Assembly: GCA_013396655.1 (NCBI GenBank)
Contig: WBMV01001019.1
Span: 62,001-126,000, forward strand
Source of the DNA: Campylorhamphus procurvoides
Taxonomy: Eukaryota; Chordata; Aves; Passeriformes; Dendrocolaptidae
Reading direction: 5' to 3'
Length of the DNA: 64,000 bases
Positions 23,601-36,100 of the stretch are shown here, in pieces (the first letter of the stretch is position 1; each line of letters begins with the position of its first letter). The notes under the pieces are model-generated. The model was given only the letters and a program-made list of their open reading frames with translations. It did not search any database and was not told the DNA's origin. Both the position numbers and the translations under genes were made by a program.

Positions 23601-25249
23601 AAACTTGATAATTTTGCTTTTACAATATTAAAAGCAGGAAGTATCAGTACTAGTTTTGCATAATGTTCATGTACATATCTACAAATGTGTATTCACACTC
23701 ATTATGCTTCTGTTTGAGCATCAGACACTTTTATCCATAAATTTTAAGTATAACATCCTTTCTGCACATCTTTCTAATTATGAGGTTCAAAAAAGGAATT
23801 ACTCTTGTAATTCTACTCATGATTTATAATTTCAGAAAACCCTAGGTGCAAATCTACATTCCAAATATCCTCATTTAAAAATGGACTGCTGTAATTATAC
23901 GATCATTTCATTCCAAATCTGCAGGGGACAGTAACTCAATAGAAAGCATGAAAAAATTAATGAGAAGCTTAATTATAATAATATCATTAAATCCTAATAA
24001 GAGAAAAAGTCTAACTTTGCTTTATTTTAACTTAGACCTTTAATATAATTTTGTTATGGTATGATAATGATATTTTCTCAATTTTTAGACACTAATAATG
24101 TAATGGCAGACGCTGGATAATTTCAATTTTCCTTTCCCTTTCTTTTTTCTTTCTTTTACATGAAAGTAAAAAAAAAAAAGAAAAAAAATCTTTTTACTCT
24201 AAATGTATGTGGATAAGATCTAATATCATTTAATTCACATCTCATGTCAACTGTAGATTTCCCATCAATATTTAGCACTTTACAGAAAATTTTAGAAACC
24301 ATTGCATCATTTTTCACAAAAACATACTTGTTCTTTTACAATTCAAGGTTTGAATACTTTCATTCATAGTAACTGAAGACAGGATCTTCCAGATGCGTTA
24401 CTTTCTACTTTAAAGAACAATGTACTAATGATAACAGCCAAACTTCAGTTACCATGGATCCAGAAGGGAGGTTGCATTCATGGTTTATTAATATTTAGCA
24501 GATATCAGAATTTCCCTATTTTTTCCCATCTCCAATCTAGATAATTTACAGAAGTTATTTATAAAGAGCACAACATTCCTGAACACACAGCTCCAATGAT
24601 GACAAATGTTTAAATGTGGAATGCATTAGTGTGGGATCAGACACTGTCAGTAATGCATGCTCACCACCATTTAATTATTTTGAAAACATCTGTTGAAGTA
24701 AAATATGTTCCAAAGGGGAATAAGGAAGTCAAGTACATTAATGACTCTGTTAACCACATTTCACTCTGCAACATAACCCAAAAGGGAAGACCAGGATTCA
24801 AGGACATGAGGATAATGTTAAAATCCATCTTCGCTTTTGGTTGTAGTAGCTAAGGAAATGGCCTATATAAATCTTTTGTGTAGGGTTGGTTTTCCAAAAT
24901 TTTTAAAATAGGGTTAAAATATTGTATCAGAACACATATCAGAAACTCACTATTTTTTCCATAGCACACCTGAATGTTTGCCATTTGTCTTCTGGAACAT
25001 CCTAAATAATTACTGATACAGTGTGATGCCATTTTACAAGTGAAGATTACTCTTAGCTCTGAGTAAGGAAGAGCTTGTAAGCTTCCTGTTCTTAGCTCTT
25101 TTTTGTGGGAATAGACTCACAATATCAGGAGTGGAACAGATCATGTAAGAGATGGGCCTCTGGAGAAGATGAACAAATCAATCAAAGTGTCTTGTAAACC
25201 TGAGGTTTTTTTACTGCATTGTAACATGAGGTATTTTGCTGAGTTTCCC
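17626..25249. other. A+T-rich spacer, no gene recognised
   Basis: Over 7 kb without an identifiable exon, RNA gene or transposon. It includes the T/G-rich tract at 18462-18551 and poly-T at 21424-21438. It also holds the longest open frame of the window, 148 codons on the minus strand (21217-21663), which has a lysine run from a poly-T tract, no domain and no homologue I recognise. I treat that frame as chance. Confidence 0.55.
18462..18551. repeat. T/G-rich low-complexity tract
   Basis: TTTGG and TTTG units with long T runs, the complement of the AAAACC-type tracts seen elsewhere in the window. Confidence 0.8.
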
Positions 25250-25520
25250 TTTTTTTCCCAGACCCCTGGGAAGAAACCCCTTACCTTCCTAATTAGTATG
25301 CAAGCATTGGCCAGGATGTGTGAAACCCTTTCCTGATTGGTCTTTGTTATCCCTCCCCTTGAGTCCTATTGGCTGTGAAGCCTATAAAAGACCTGGCCTG
25401 GCAAATAAACTTTCTTCTGCTTTCCGGTCTTCCCTGTGTGCATGTGTGTCTCTGCTAGGACCTCTGGGGGCAACGTGGCCAAGACCACATGGCCCTGAGG
25501 AGGGGACGGGAAAGGGGGAG
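25250..25520 (+). mobile_element. Retroviral LTR promoter fragment, possibly with primer-binding-site remnant
   Basis: Two ATTGG boxes (25336-25340 and 25368-25372), TATAAAAG (25383-25390) and AATAAA (25404-25409) lie in the close order of an LTR U3/R junction, followed by a C/T- and GTGT-rich U5-like stretch. At 25465-25480 the sequence TGGGGGCAACGTGGCC resembles a decayed lysine-tRNA primer-binding site as used by betaretrovirus-like elements, which would place the LTR end just before it. The poly(A) signal only 14 bases after the TATA box is a known arrangement in some retroviruses. The 5' border is not clear and no coding remnant follows. An 86-codon frame across it (25320-25580) is not a gene. 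Confidence 0.6.
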
Positions 25521-28500
25521 CGAACCCCACCAACCACTGCACTTTTTCCTTTCTCTCATGTAGTGTTTGATTTCATCTAGAAATAAACCATTTTTTTTTC
25601 TGCTTTGATTTTCCAAGCTTACTCTGACTACTAGAAACTATTAAAAAAATCCAAAAAAATCCCCATGTTGCCGGTTTCAGAGACTGTGTATTTGTGGCTA
25701 TTTAAAATCATTCAACTATTAACATTTCATTGCAGCATCTTTCATACATTGCTTAAGGAAGAAATGCAGGATTCTTACTGATGTCCGGTCTGACATATTT
25801 CACTCAAATAGTTCTCTCATCACATTCTTTTTTGTGAACCATCATTGTCAAGTCAACTTAGCAGGTCATGGTTACTGGTACTAGGAGCTAATAGACTTCG
25901 AGTCATGGTGTGCCAATATGGATATGCTACAAGTAGTATAAGGCAACAGTCTTAATTTATGTGGTCATGAATTCAGAAACGGACAGCATGTTCCTTTAAC
26001 TGCTGCACAGAAAGGAAGGGGACCAAATAATGAATACAAGAGCCCAGCATGTCACACTCAGTGGTTAAACTTCCCTGGAAGCCCTCAAACCTAGTCAGTG
26101 GAGGTAGCCTGAAGCCTCTGAAGAACAATGCAGAAGGTTCAAGGAAGGTAACTCCCTGGGGAGCTGACAGCAGCACCCAACAGGGAACAGTCAGTGCTGA
26201 TCTGAAGGGATCCATGTGTGGCTGAAAATGCTAAGTGGAAAATAACACTGGACAAAAACAGCAATAAAGGGCAGCCTTGTGAAGAAGAGGTTATACTTTG
26301 GTCATGGAAAGAAACTTCCAGTTGGGAGAAACTATGAAGCTTAAGAGAGAGGGAAAACTCCGGTTGAATTGAGCAAAGAAAAAGACAGCAGTACACTGCA
26401 CCAGTCTGCAGCTTGATGTATTCCAGAGGTGGCAGAACAAGGCAGAGTCCTGTCTTCAGTAATGAACACAGTCTGGTATCCTCAGCTCCCCTGGCTCAGG
26501 CAGAAGGGACTGGACTGATTCTTCCAGCAGTGCTTGAATCCACTTAAGATGTGATTAATTTTCAGAACAGTGAGCATATCTATCTATTGACTGTAGGGGA
26601 AACATGGTTGATGAGATCCCTAACTGAGGCCCTGTCATGAAACATTCAGAGTTTGGTGACATGAATCCAGGCTGGGAGTATATGGGGTTAATGGTCCTAT
26701 ATCTTTATCTCAGCAGGCAGCCAGTACTAGTGTTAATAGCAGGGAACTCTCTGAGAGCAGTTAGAGGAATTCTGGGGAGCTCCACTGCTTTGTGGTCCCT
26801 TTCATCAGCATCCTTAGTATGACAAATAGCTTGAGGCTGCCTACCAGCTAGTTATTTTTAAAGGTGTGTGAAAGCGGATGGAAACATCTGTTTAAAACCA
26901 CCATTTTGAACTGTCTTTTCAATGATGTAAAAAATACACTAACCTAATTTAAGTTGAATATGCATAGCTTCATTTTCACCAATATATTTTTTCCGTGTCT
27001 TGATTTTTCACTTGAAAGGCTCATTTGTCCACATAAACTAGGTTGCCTATTGGGAAAAGAACACTGAATTAAAGACTGAATCTTTCTGCAGATGTAATCC
27101 TGAACTGCACAGCTCATAATCACCCTTCACTCTAAGTCACAAATGAAAGATATCACATAGCTCATTTACCATATTTTTGAAAACACTAGAAGACACTTGT
27201 AGCTAGAATTTTTACATTCTTCCTATTCCCCTCTGCAGATAGGTGAGGAGAGGATGAATTTTTCACCAAAACCTTCAGAACGTGATAAAGAAGTCAATGC
27301 TAAATCGGATGTTTATACCAAGAAAAAAACTCCATAGAAAGACAGTGGCAGAGACTCAGTACAACATGACCACAAGTTCAGTGCAGTGAACAAAGTCCCA
27401 GTTTGTGCTAAATGAATGTTTCTAGGGTAAAGCTTTTATAATATGCGATCATAAAGCAGCTAAAGAAATTGCTGCTGCATTTACATGGTTGTGGAAATGA
27501 TAAAATATTGTTAGCAATTCTGCAATTCTTGAATTCCTCTTGGCACTTTACTTCTATATTGTCTTTTTTCAAATCTCAGCACATGGTTTTCAGAAATTAA
27601 ATCCATTGTACTTTATGTTGTACATACTGTAAACATGGTAGTCACGTATATATATGATGCAGCTGTTTATTTTCAGCTGCTTGTTGGGTCTTCTTTATGT
27701 TGTTTCAGCTTCTGAGGTTTCTTGAGTCTTTTGAAATATGACAGTTCAGAAATAGTTACAATGAAGAACTGGCTGCATTTAGTGGTTTTTTTTCCTACCA
27801 CTTCACATTGAAAACATATTGTTTGTTATTTAGTTCCAACTTTTAGCTCTTTAAAATGGAACAGTCAGAGAATACACAAAAGTTTATGCCAGTGAGTTCT
27901 TTCCACACCCTGTCAGGCAAAGGAAAAAAAACAAAAAACCTCTGCATATTTAACATAATTTAACAACTCTAAAGCCTGGACAATTATCCTAATAGCAGGG
28001 AACCAGGCCCTACTGGTAAGTTTTATTCTCTCTTTGTCAGGCTTGTTTCTTTGATATTAGTATCTAGATGCACACCACAGGGTGAAACTAGGCTTTATTA
28101 AAGGAGGGTCAGCATTCTACTAATCTAATTTAAAAGCATTAAGGGGAGTAAAGGAGCATTAATTGATTTGTTGGGAGGGTTCTGACTCCAGTCAACCCAA
28201 TCCTGCTGTTTACATTCTCTCTTCATTTAGACTATACTGAAAAAAGGTATTGGAGCAGTAGTGCAATATATATTGTATTTTGTCTTTAATTTTAAGAAAA
28301 ATATATTTAGCAGATGTTGACACATTTAAAGTGAAGTGTTTTAAAACATCATATATTTCAGTAATCAGTAAAGACTCAGTTTTAACAAAATGGTAATAAC
28401 TCTGTAAAAAATAGTCTTCAGCACTAAGAAATTAGACTGCTTCATTAGTATGGAGTAGGCTGCTTGCAGTAAGGAGCATACTTTTACATGCTATGTAAAA

Positions 28501-31479
28501 GTAACATTACCAGGACAACATTGAAACAAATGAGAAAATTATTATTGGAATTGTCTGGATATTTTTGGATACTAAATAAAAGAATCACAAGTTTCAAATT
28601 GTCGAAAAATTCTACATTTACCAGTGAAAGTTTTTCAGTTCAGATTCTAAAATGTATTTGGAGGACATGGACTTTTGTTTCATAAGTTGCTTTTCCCAAT
28701 GGTTCCCATCTCCTCTCACCCTTTTATATGCAATGAAAAAAGCTAGAAGAGCAAAGGGAAATTTAGTAACAGCCTGGAGAAGAAAAAAAAAAGTATAGAA
28801 GTTGTTCTCTGTGCATAAAAAGAGTGGACACTCATTTTTTATGGATTCATACAAAAGATTGATGACGTTGGCATTTAAGAAGGTTCAGTCTCTGACTGAA
28901 AATATGATTGAAGTTTTCCCACAGTGGGAGTTTTTACCAGATTCCCTTCAGTGTGGATTCTCTCCACATGAGCCTTTTCTTCAGTGGGGACAATAATAAG
29001 TGTTTAACAATGTCTGTTTTGACAAGGTTTGTAGGAGTTATTCTCTCCAACAAATCTACTCTTCTGTCATATTTGGATGACTGTGGCCAGTGATAGAAAA
29101 CTTGCTGGAGGGAACACAAGCATTCATATTCATGTTTGATAGTAAGATTTTGCTGGGAGAACAGTGAAATACAAATATGTTTAAAATTTAGATTTAAAAA
29201 AATAAATACACTTGAAAAATACATGAAGAAAAAAAAATTTCTTGCAATTCTTGGTATTTTCAGGTTCTTTGAGCCAAGATCATAATAAACTATTTTCAAA
29301 GACTTCTAGTCAAGAATTTGCAAATGCCTAAGTTGCTTTACAGAGTGCAAGCAGTAAAAGAAGAAAAAAGATGTTTTCACGCCTCTATGTGATCAGTTCC
29401 ATATACTAGAAGAGTTGATCTTGTTTAAACTGATATCAATTGTCTGAAATTAATCAAATGCATGAATTCACATTTCTTGCACGATGCAGTTTGTATAAGG
29501 GTGGCAATTTGAGCCTTCACAGAGTATGTTGTAGATTTAACCTTCCATTATATATCAATGGAGAACTTATACATGCTTCTAATATAGATCCTAACGGAGG
29601 GAAATAATCTTGAAAGAACTAGTACCTTTCCAGGGAAAATTCCAGATCTATTAAGATGAGGGACTGAAACGTATGTGCCAAAGTTAAGGGAACAGTTGTT
29701 CTCCTATGCACAGGATAAAACCCCTTCATTTATATGTTGCAGTGGGTCATCAGATCTCTGAGATACCTAAACTTCCATATGTGTATAGCTAAAGGAGCCC
29801 AGACACACAGGGGCTGAGGTAGAAAAGGTTTACCTGCATCACTTTGGAGGCATGACATAGTGGCAAAATTTTCCTGGTGCTTGAGACTGACTTTATAGAG
29901 TTTTCTATTCCACATCTCCCTAGCCAAAGCAACACAGCCACAGAAAATGAGGCACTTGTGAGATATGATCATAGTCATTGTTATTCACTCACTCTGTCCT
30001 GGTTATAGCAAAAGCATCCATCCTTTACAAAGCTTCCCAGCAGTCAGAGAGCTTGAGAACGCAAAACTCAGCCATGAGCTGTAGACACCACCCTTCGCAG
30101 GGAGTTCTGAGCTGTTACTGCTCTTCAGGTGACTTGGAGAGGAATGGGGAGTTACCAAATCTTTGTCTGGAAACGAAAAACAGTATAGAGAAAAGGTCAG
30201 ATCCCACAGTTTTTCTGGTCCAGAAGCATCCAGGCTGCTGCTTTTTGTCCCATACACTGTGCTCCATACACTGGCACAGCAGTCCATTCTTTTTGAGGGC
30301 AAACTGAGAGTATCTATTGAAAACACCTGCAGCCTTTGGGGCTAGAGCACTCCTTTGCTCTGGGTCTCAGCTCCTTGAAGTCATCTCCCACCTCATGACA
30401 GAGAGAATGACCAACTAGAAATCTGCACCTTCATGAGAAGTATTCATATATCCCTTTTATTATGGGGTAAGAAGAACTTGTTTTTCTTCTTTCCCAGCCC
30501 TTCCTTACAGAATCACTTGGTCTGGAATTCTGATTGCTTCAACTGGACTCAATAGTGGCTATAATTAAATATTGAAAATCTATGCTGGAAAGAAGACATT
30601 TTGGGAATAAATGTGATGAACTACTCTGGTAGATGTCTCTTGAGAAAATAAAGTTATTCACCTGCAATTCATATCCTACAGAGATCAAATCTAAATTAAT
30701 TAACAGTTTCTTAATTCTTCTCCATGTAAAAGAGTTCTGGTAATATCTGCTTCATTTTTTTCATCTGATTTCTGACTAACTTCAGAAAAATTTAAAATAT
30801 AACTTGATGAATACTAAAACAGAGCATTTGCAAACACCTGTTTCAAGTATTTCAGCTTTTCAACTTTTACCAGGTCAGTTTTTATTTAAATTCCGACTCT
30901 TTTTATGTCTGCCTTAATATACAGCAACATTTGCTTTTCATGTTTATATAATGAGAATGTCACTGCCAAATAAACTAGTCAAAAAATCATACTTTTTGAT
31001 TTTGCAACCTTGAAATAGTTTTTGCTTCTGTTTTCTTAAACTGTTTGCATATTTAAAAGGAGGTAAAACTCACAGCTGACAACCTGCTTTCCTGCAGTAA
31101 GAGACAGAGGACAGAGTTTTTCATGCTGAAGTTATTTCAAGGTATCTGAAGGCTCAAGCTCAGATACTACATTGGAATGAGGGTATCCCAGTTAACTACT
31201 GCAGCTCAAGTTCTTACATCTTTTGTACAGGCCTGTTATTACATTACTCTAAATGAAATTTGGGAAAGCCAGAAGAGAGCACTTTAAAAGGCAAAATCCA
31301 TAACAAAAAAGCAAAGCCAAAAAAAAAAAAAAGAAAAAGCTGTGTATTTTTAAGATCTCTCCACACTTTTTTTTTTTCCTCTGGAAGCCATGCTTCAATA
31401 ATTCAGGAGGAGCAAGAACCAGCAGATCTTACAGCATATTTGATGTGCCAGCAAACAGACTGAAGATTGTTTCATTTCA
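25521..31479. other. Spacer, no gene recognised apart from one candidate exon
   Basis: Mixed A+T-rich sequence. A somewhat G+C-richer part (about 26000-26830) shows no domain or repeat I recognise. A candidate exon at 27239-27337 is given separately. Confidence 0.5.
27239..27337 (+). other. Candidate terminal exon (low confidence)
   Basis: A strong splice-acceptor-like sequence, a pyrimidine-rich stretch ending CCCCTCTGCAG at 27238, is followed by a frame of 32 codons open to TAG at 27335-27337. The encoded peptide is hydrophilic and rich in Lys, Glu, Asp and Ser, unlike the hydrophobic chance frames typical of this window. No polyadenylation signal is obvious nearby and no homologue is recognised. 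A chance acceptor is at least as likely. Confidence 0.15.
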
Positions 31480-32115
31480 ATTAGCCCCTTTGTTGCCAAC
31501 AAAAGACTGACAAACACACTGAGAGAGGGACAGGCATATGGCACTTTTACTTTCCACTTTGCTTTTTATTTGATGATAGTCCTCTTGTCACAGCCTCTCA
31601 CCGATTCCCCTGCCTCGTGCCCATTTCCTCCTTTGCCATACTTTATCTACTATTGTTCCCTGGGTATCATCTTACTTGGAATCAACTGATTCTCTCCAGC
31701 ACAAAAATAAGAAGACATATTCTTTTTCAGCCTCTTCTGATCTCCCAGGCTAATTGGCTCAGGTGTAAACCAAGCCAGCAGGACTGTGACTTTGATGTGA
31801 CACTTTAGAGCAGTGCACCTGGAAACATCCCTGTTTGTGTGTCAAATACCAGCCGGCCCTGCCTGCTGCTCAAACCCAGCTAATAAAAAACGCTAGTAAT
31901 CACGTTGTATTACAAGGCTCAAATTCATGCTGTTGCTTTATTGCAAGGTTGTCATTAATTTTGCAGGGTGAACCTGGAATCTGATCTGACCTGTTTTTAG
32001 TAAGTGTGCGTCTGTGTGCAAGTGTGTAAGTGAGTGACAGAAAGGTGACTGCCAGCTGTTTCTTCTTTACATATGGTGTTGCCCTTTGCTTTGATCAATA
32101 ATGCTGTTTCACTTT
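31480..32115. promoter_or_regulatory. Candidate conserved noncoding element
   Basis: A long, compositionally balanced block with many transcription-factor-like sites. These are E-boxes CAGCTG at 32053-32058 and CATATG at 32070-32075, TCF/LEF-type CTTTGAT at 32089-32095, and TAAT cores near 31880 and 31955. A TG-rich patch lies at about 32004-32040. No open frame of interest crosses it and it matches no repeat I know. Such blocks inside gene deserts often act as developmental enhancers; here that is inference. Confidence 0.4.
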
Positions 32116-33089
32116 AAAAAGAAACTCGTTTTGTAAAGATGCAGAAGAGGGCCCTTCCTACATCCCCTGTCCCCGTGGTTTATTTGTAAAGCATACAGAA
32201 TTAGGGAAAGGTCAGTCAACAATCAGTAATATCTTACTGCTTTGCTAGAGACTTTTTGCCTCTTTTACTCTGTAGAGCTGGATCTGTCATTGAACAGTTA
32301 TCTTATTACTGTTGCTTGCAATGGTACTTGGTAGAACTACAAATGTGAGTAAAGAGTGGGAAAAAAATAATTATTTTTAAAAAATTGCAAAAGAAGATCA
32401 CATCTAAAATTAATAAATAAAAATTCTTCTGAGTCACAAGGATTCTTTTTAACTCCAGTCTGGTACTTATTTAGTTATTCTTGCATATATATAAAACTAT
32501 ACATATATATGTACATAAGCATCTTTGTATTTTAAAATACTAAGTATTTTCATTTTTATTGTGGGGAAAATGTTAAATCTGGTAAAACTTTGTGTAATTA
32601 TAACCAGAAATTCCTGCAATATTTAACAAAGATGTTATCAACAATGAATTTATTGTCTGATCAGTGAGAAACCACTAGAATTTTGAGTTAGACAGGCAGG
32701 ATAACAATAAGATGATTTTGTTTTTTTTAATATAGAATTGTTGTCAATGACTTTTGATCATTGCTGTTAGCCCTTTTGGTCATAGTGGAGAAATGTTTTT
32801 GAATGCTGTAGATGGAGACACATTGCAGAGAAGCCCAAATGCATGAGAACTTGGACCAAGGTAAACTACTAAGTAATTAACAAAACAGATTAGTGACTTT
32901 TTTCAAATTTAATGAAAATTATAACTAATTTCTGGGGATCCTTGGAGAAAAAAATCTAAAATCCTAAATTAAAAATTAGGAAGAAAAAAAAATCATTGAA
33001 TGTGGAGAAAATAAGCATGAAAGGTTTATTTTCTCTCTCTCTGTCTCTCTTTTTTTTTTTTTTTCCCTCCTCAAATCCATGGAACATAG

Positions 33090-33180
33090 ATTTTGAGCTT
33101 TCAGTTTTTCATCATGGCCCGGAATCCTTAGAAGAATGCTGGAAATTAGCACCTCAAACTGAGCTCCTCAGCATCACAAA
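33090..33180 (+). other. Candidate internal exon, 91 nt (low confidence)
   Basis: A 45-nt CT/T pyrimidine tract (33028-33072) precedes AG at 33088-33089, and a donor-like GTAAGC sits at 33181-33186. Between them one frame is open throughout, entering after 2 nt and leaving 2 nt over. It encodes about 29 residues including the run HHGPESLEECWKLAPQ, which reads like real protein. It stops at the donor TAA if not spliced. I recognise no homologue. The clean borders and peptide character make it the best exon candidate here, yet a 64-kb window will contain chance cases. Confidence 0.22.
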
Positions 33181-36100
33181 GTAAGCTATTTAGTGCTCTA
33201 TCTGCACTGCAGGCACTATTGCCTATAATGACTAAAAAAATCCTGTCAGATATTCCCAAAACAGAGGTGCTTTATACTGCCATAAATAAGTTCCTGTGAG
33301 TTAAAATTCACTATACCTATAGAAGAGCAGCAAATTTACAATGCCCAAGACTTGAGTTATTTAAATATGAAAATAATAGTGGTTCAAATAAAGATTTTGT
33401 CTGGTAAAATTCTTCCAAATTTTACAAACAGTAATTTGCTGTTGGACTCAACTTTACCTAAGGTTTTCTTGAATTGTCTATGCAGAAGGGCTGAAAAGTA
33501 CATTAAAGGTACATGTGTCAAAACAAACTAAAAAATCCTCTCAGATACTCCTGATAAAAACAGAGAGATGAAATAAAATGACTTAACACAACCTTTGCAT
33601 CTTCAATATACTCATGATTCAAGAAGTGTAAAAGTAAAACAATCTACCAGATTTAAAAAAAAAAAAATCCACAAGTTTGTATAAAAATATAAGCAGTTAA
33701 AGAAGAAACCTGAAAAACATGCAACAAGGAGACAAAAACAATTTAGCACTGTTTTGAAATGTATGCCTGGAGACTTTTGTGGCCTATCCATTTCAGGTGA
33801 CTTAATCTGTTACATTACATCCTTTTCTGATCATGTCATTATTAGAAATAGATGAAGAACTTGGAGGTAGCTCAAAGGATTGTAAAAAAATAAAGAAAAA
33901 AGGCAACTGGTAGGTAGAAGTGATTGGTTTGCAGAACAAATTTACATGTCAGAAGTTCCATATCTTTATTGTAATAGAAGTTTTTTAGAGTTTTGCATTT
34001 GTTTCCTATATTGACTTCAGTGAGAACATTAATAGACTCACAGAATCAGGTAAAGTTCAGAAGAGCAGTCACAACTGAGGGATATTTTGAGGAAATGAGA
34101 GCAAACCATCAACTCCTATCATAGAAATTGATCTAAATGTCGAATATATGGGAAATATTTCCTTGCTATTTGATTTGCACACTAGGGAAAGTCTCTTCAT
34201 CTGCACTTTTAACCTGCAAAGAACAACCCAGCGATGAAGAAAGACAATGGAACACAACTTCTGTCCCACTTTCCTGATTTTCAAGAGGTCTGGGACCGCT
34301 GAAATCTTACTCCTTTCTTCTCTCTTAGAAAAATATGTTCCCCAATCCATCTTGGAAAAGGTTTGAGAAACCCTTTCTTATCTACCTCCCAAAGTCACAA
34401 GTGGAGTGTGACCTTCCTTTCATAAGCAGTTTTTTAATGTTGTCTTGAAATACTGCAAGGTATTGGAATGGAAATCTGAGAAGACATACCTACTTTTACC
34501 ACTAATAGAAGGCAGTTGAAAATTACTCTACTGTTGTCTACATCAAGTTGCAGCTTATATTTTGGTGTGTTATTGGTGTGTTATTATGGAAATATAAAAA
34601 CAAAACTTCATTTTACTCCTACTCTGTGTCTCAAGGAACAAAGCTGTAAGAAGCTCTGCCGTTTTTTAATTTAATTTTTTTTTGTGACCTATTCTTGTAG
34701 ATCTGTAGGAGCGTATTGTGCTTAAGGCAAGTTGTGAAGTGAGAGCTAGCTTTCATGGGAGGCAGAATAAAATTAAATCGGAAGAAAATACATATTAACT
34801 TTCTATAGGGCATCAGTTACTTAGCTTAATAATGAGAAAAATGATAACAACAAGGTTTTTTAAATTCTTGGTAGAAGTCACAGTAGAGGTAGAAATCATA
34901 CAGTTAAACTGAAATGGTTTTGTTCACCCAATTCATTTCTACTACAGTATGTAAAAATATCTAAAATATGGAGGTTCTGCCTGTATTTTGCAACTTCTTT
35001 TGCTGTTTTCGCATTTTTTTTCCCCCTAAAAGACATAGATACTTAAAAGTTCCATTTTTTTCTCTCTAATTTGCAAGTAAACATAGTGGTTATTTGAATA
35101 AATTCATAATTTAAATTCTTATTGACGTGGTCCTAAGCCTGCATTTTTTCTGGTGTTCTTTGGAGAATTTCCCTTATGCACCCTTGACATTTCCAGGGTG
35201 ATACTGAAATAGTGTGTCTTAAAAGAGTCTTTGGATTTTAATTTTTACTGAGGGTAGAGCCTACAGAGGAAGAAACTATTTTGACGGTTCACCCTTATTC
35301 CTGAAAGTGGTACTGAATAACAAAAACAAAGTAAATTAAATCAGTGTTTGTCTGGCACAAAAGGGACAGCCAAAAAGTATATGTAAGACATCATAATATG
35401 TAAGTGCTTTATTAAAATAATTGTGGGCCAGATTCCGTCCTTTACTTAGGTATTTTCTTCTGTAATAAGGTTTAGTAACTGAAGCGAGGGCCAGAATCTC
35501 TTTTAGGAAGGTTTATTATCTGGCACCAGAGAATCCCTGTATCTGTGCAGCTGCTCCTCTTCTACCTCCTTTCTGTAGTATGATGGAGTAGCTTCTTCAT
35601 TATCAATACCTGTCTCCTTTGCATGCAACACTTCTGCACATGTTCCTTTCAAGGGGACACTTTCTCATCTTACGGAGCAAAGCATAACCTGCATTGCTAG
35701 TAAGGAGGATGCCAGTTTATTGTTCTGCAAAAAGTGAGCTTCCTTAAGTAGTATGTTCACATATACATAAAGATTGTTGTAAGAAGCACCATTCCGGTAA
35801 CTAATCTGTTACTGACATCCCTGAGAGGTAGGAATTCAAGCACTTAGTCCTACCTGAAGCCCCTCTTCCCAGCACCATCAGCAGAGATTGCTTTGGGAAG
35901 TGTAGCTGGAGTATTGTCTGTGAAGAATTTTACAAAAGGTTTTTCCATGGGGCATAGAAAGAATTCCCTCTTTTTGTCTCACTTCCTTTGCAACAACTGT
36001 AATGATACAATTATTTAATTATTAATGGTTTATTTATATTAATTGTTTTTTAGACTGTAATTATTTTTTTCCCTAAGACACAACTGAGAAAACAATGTCC

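Noticed and set aside
25320..25580. 86-codon frame in G+C-richer DNA
   Set aside because: Runs straight through LTR promoter signals, so it is not a host gene.
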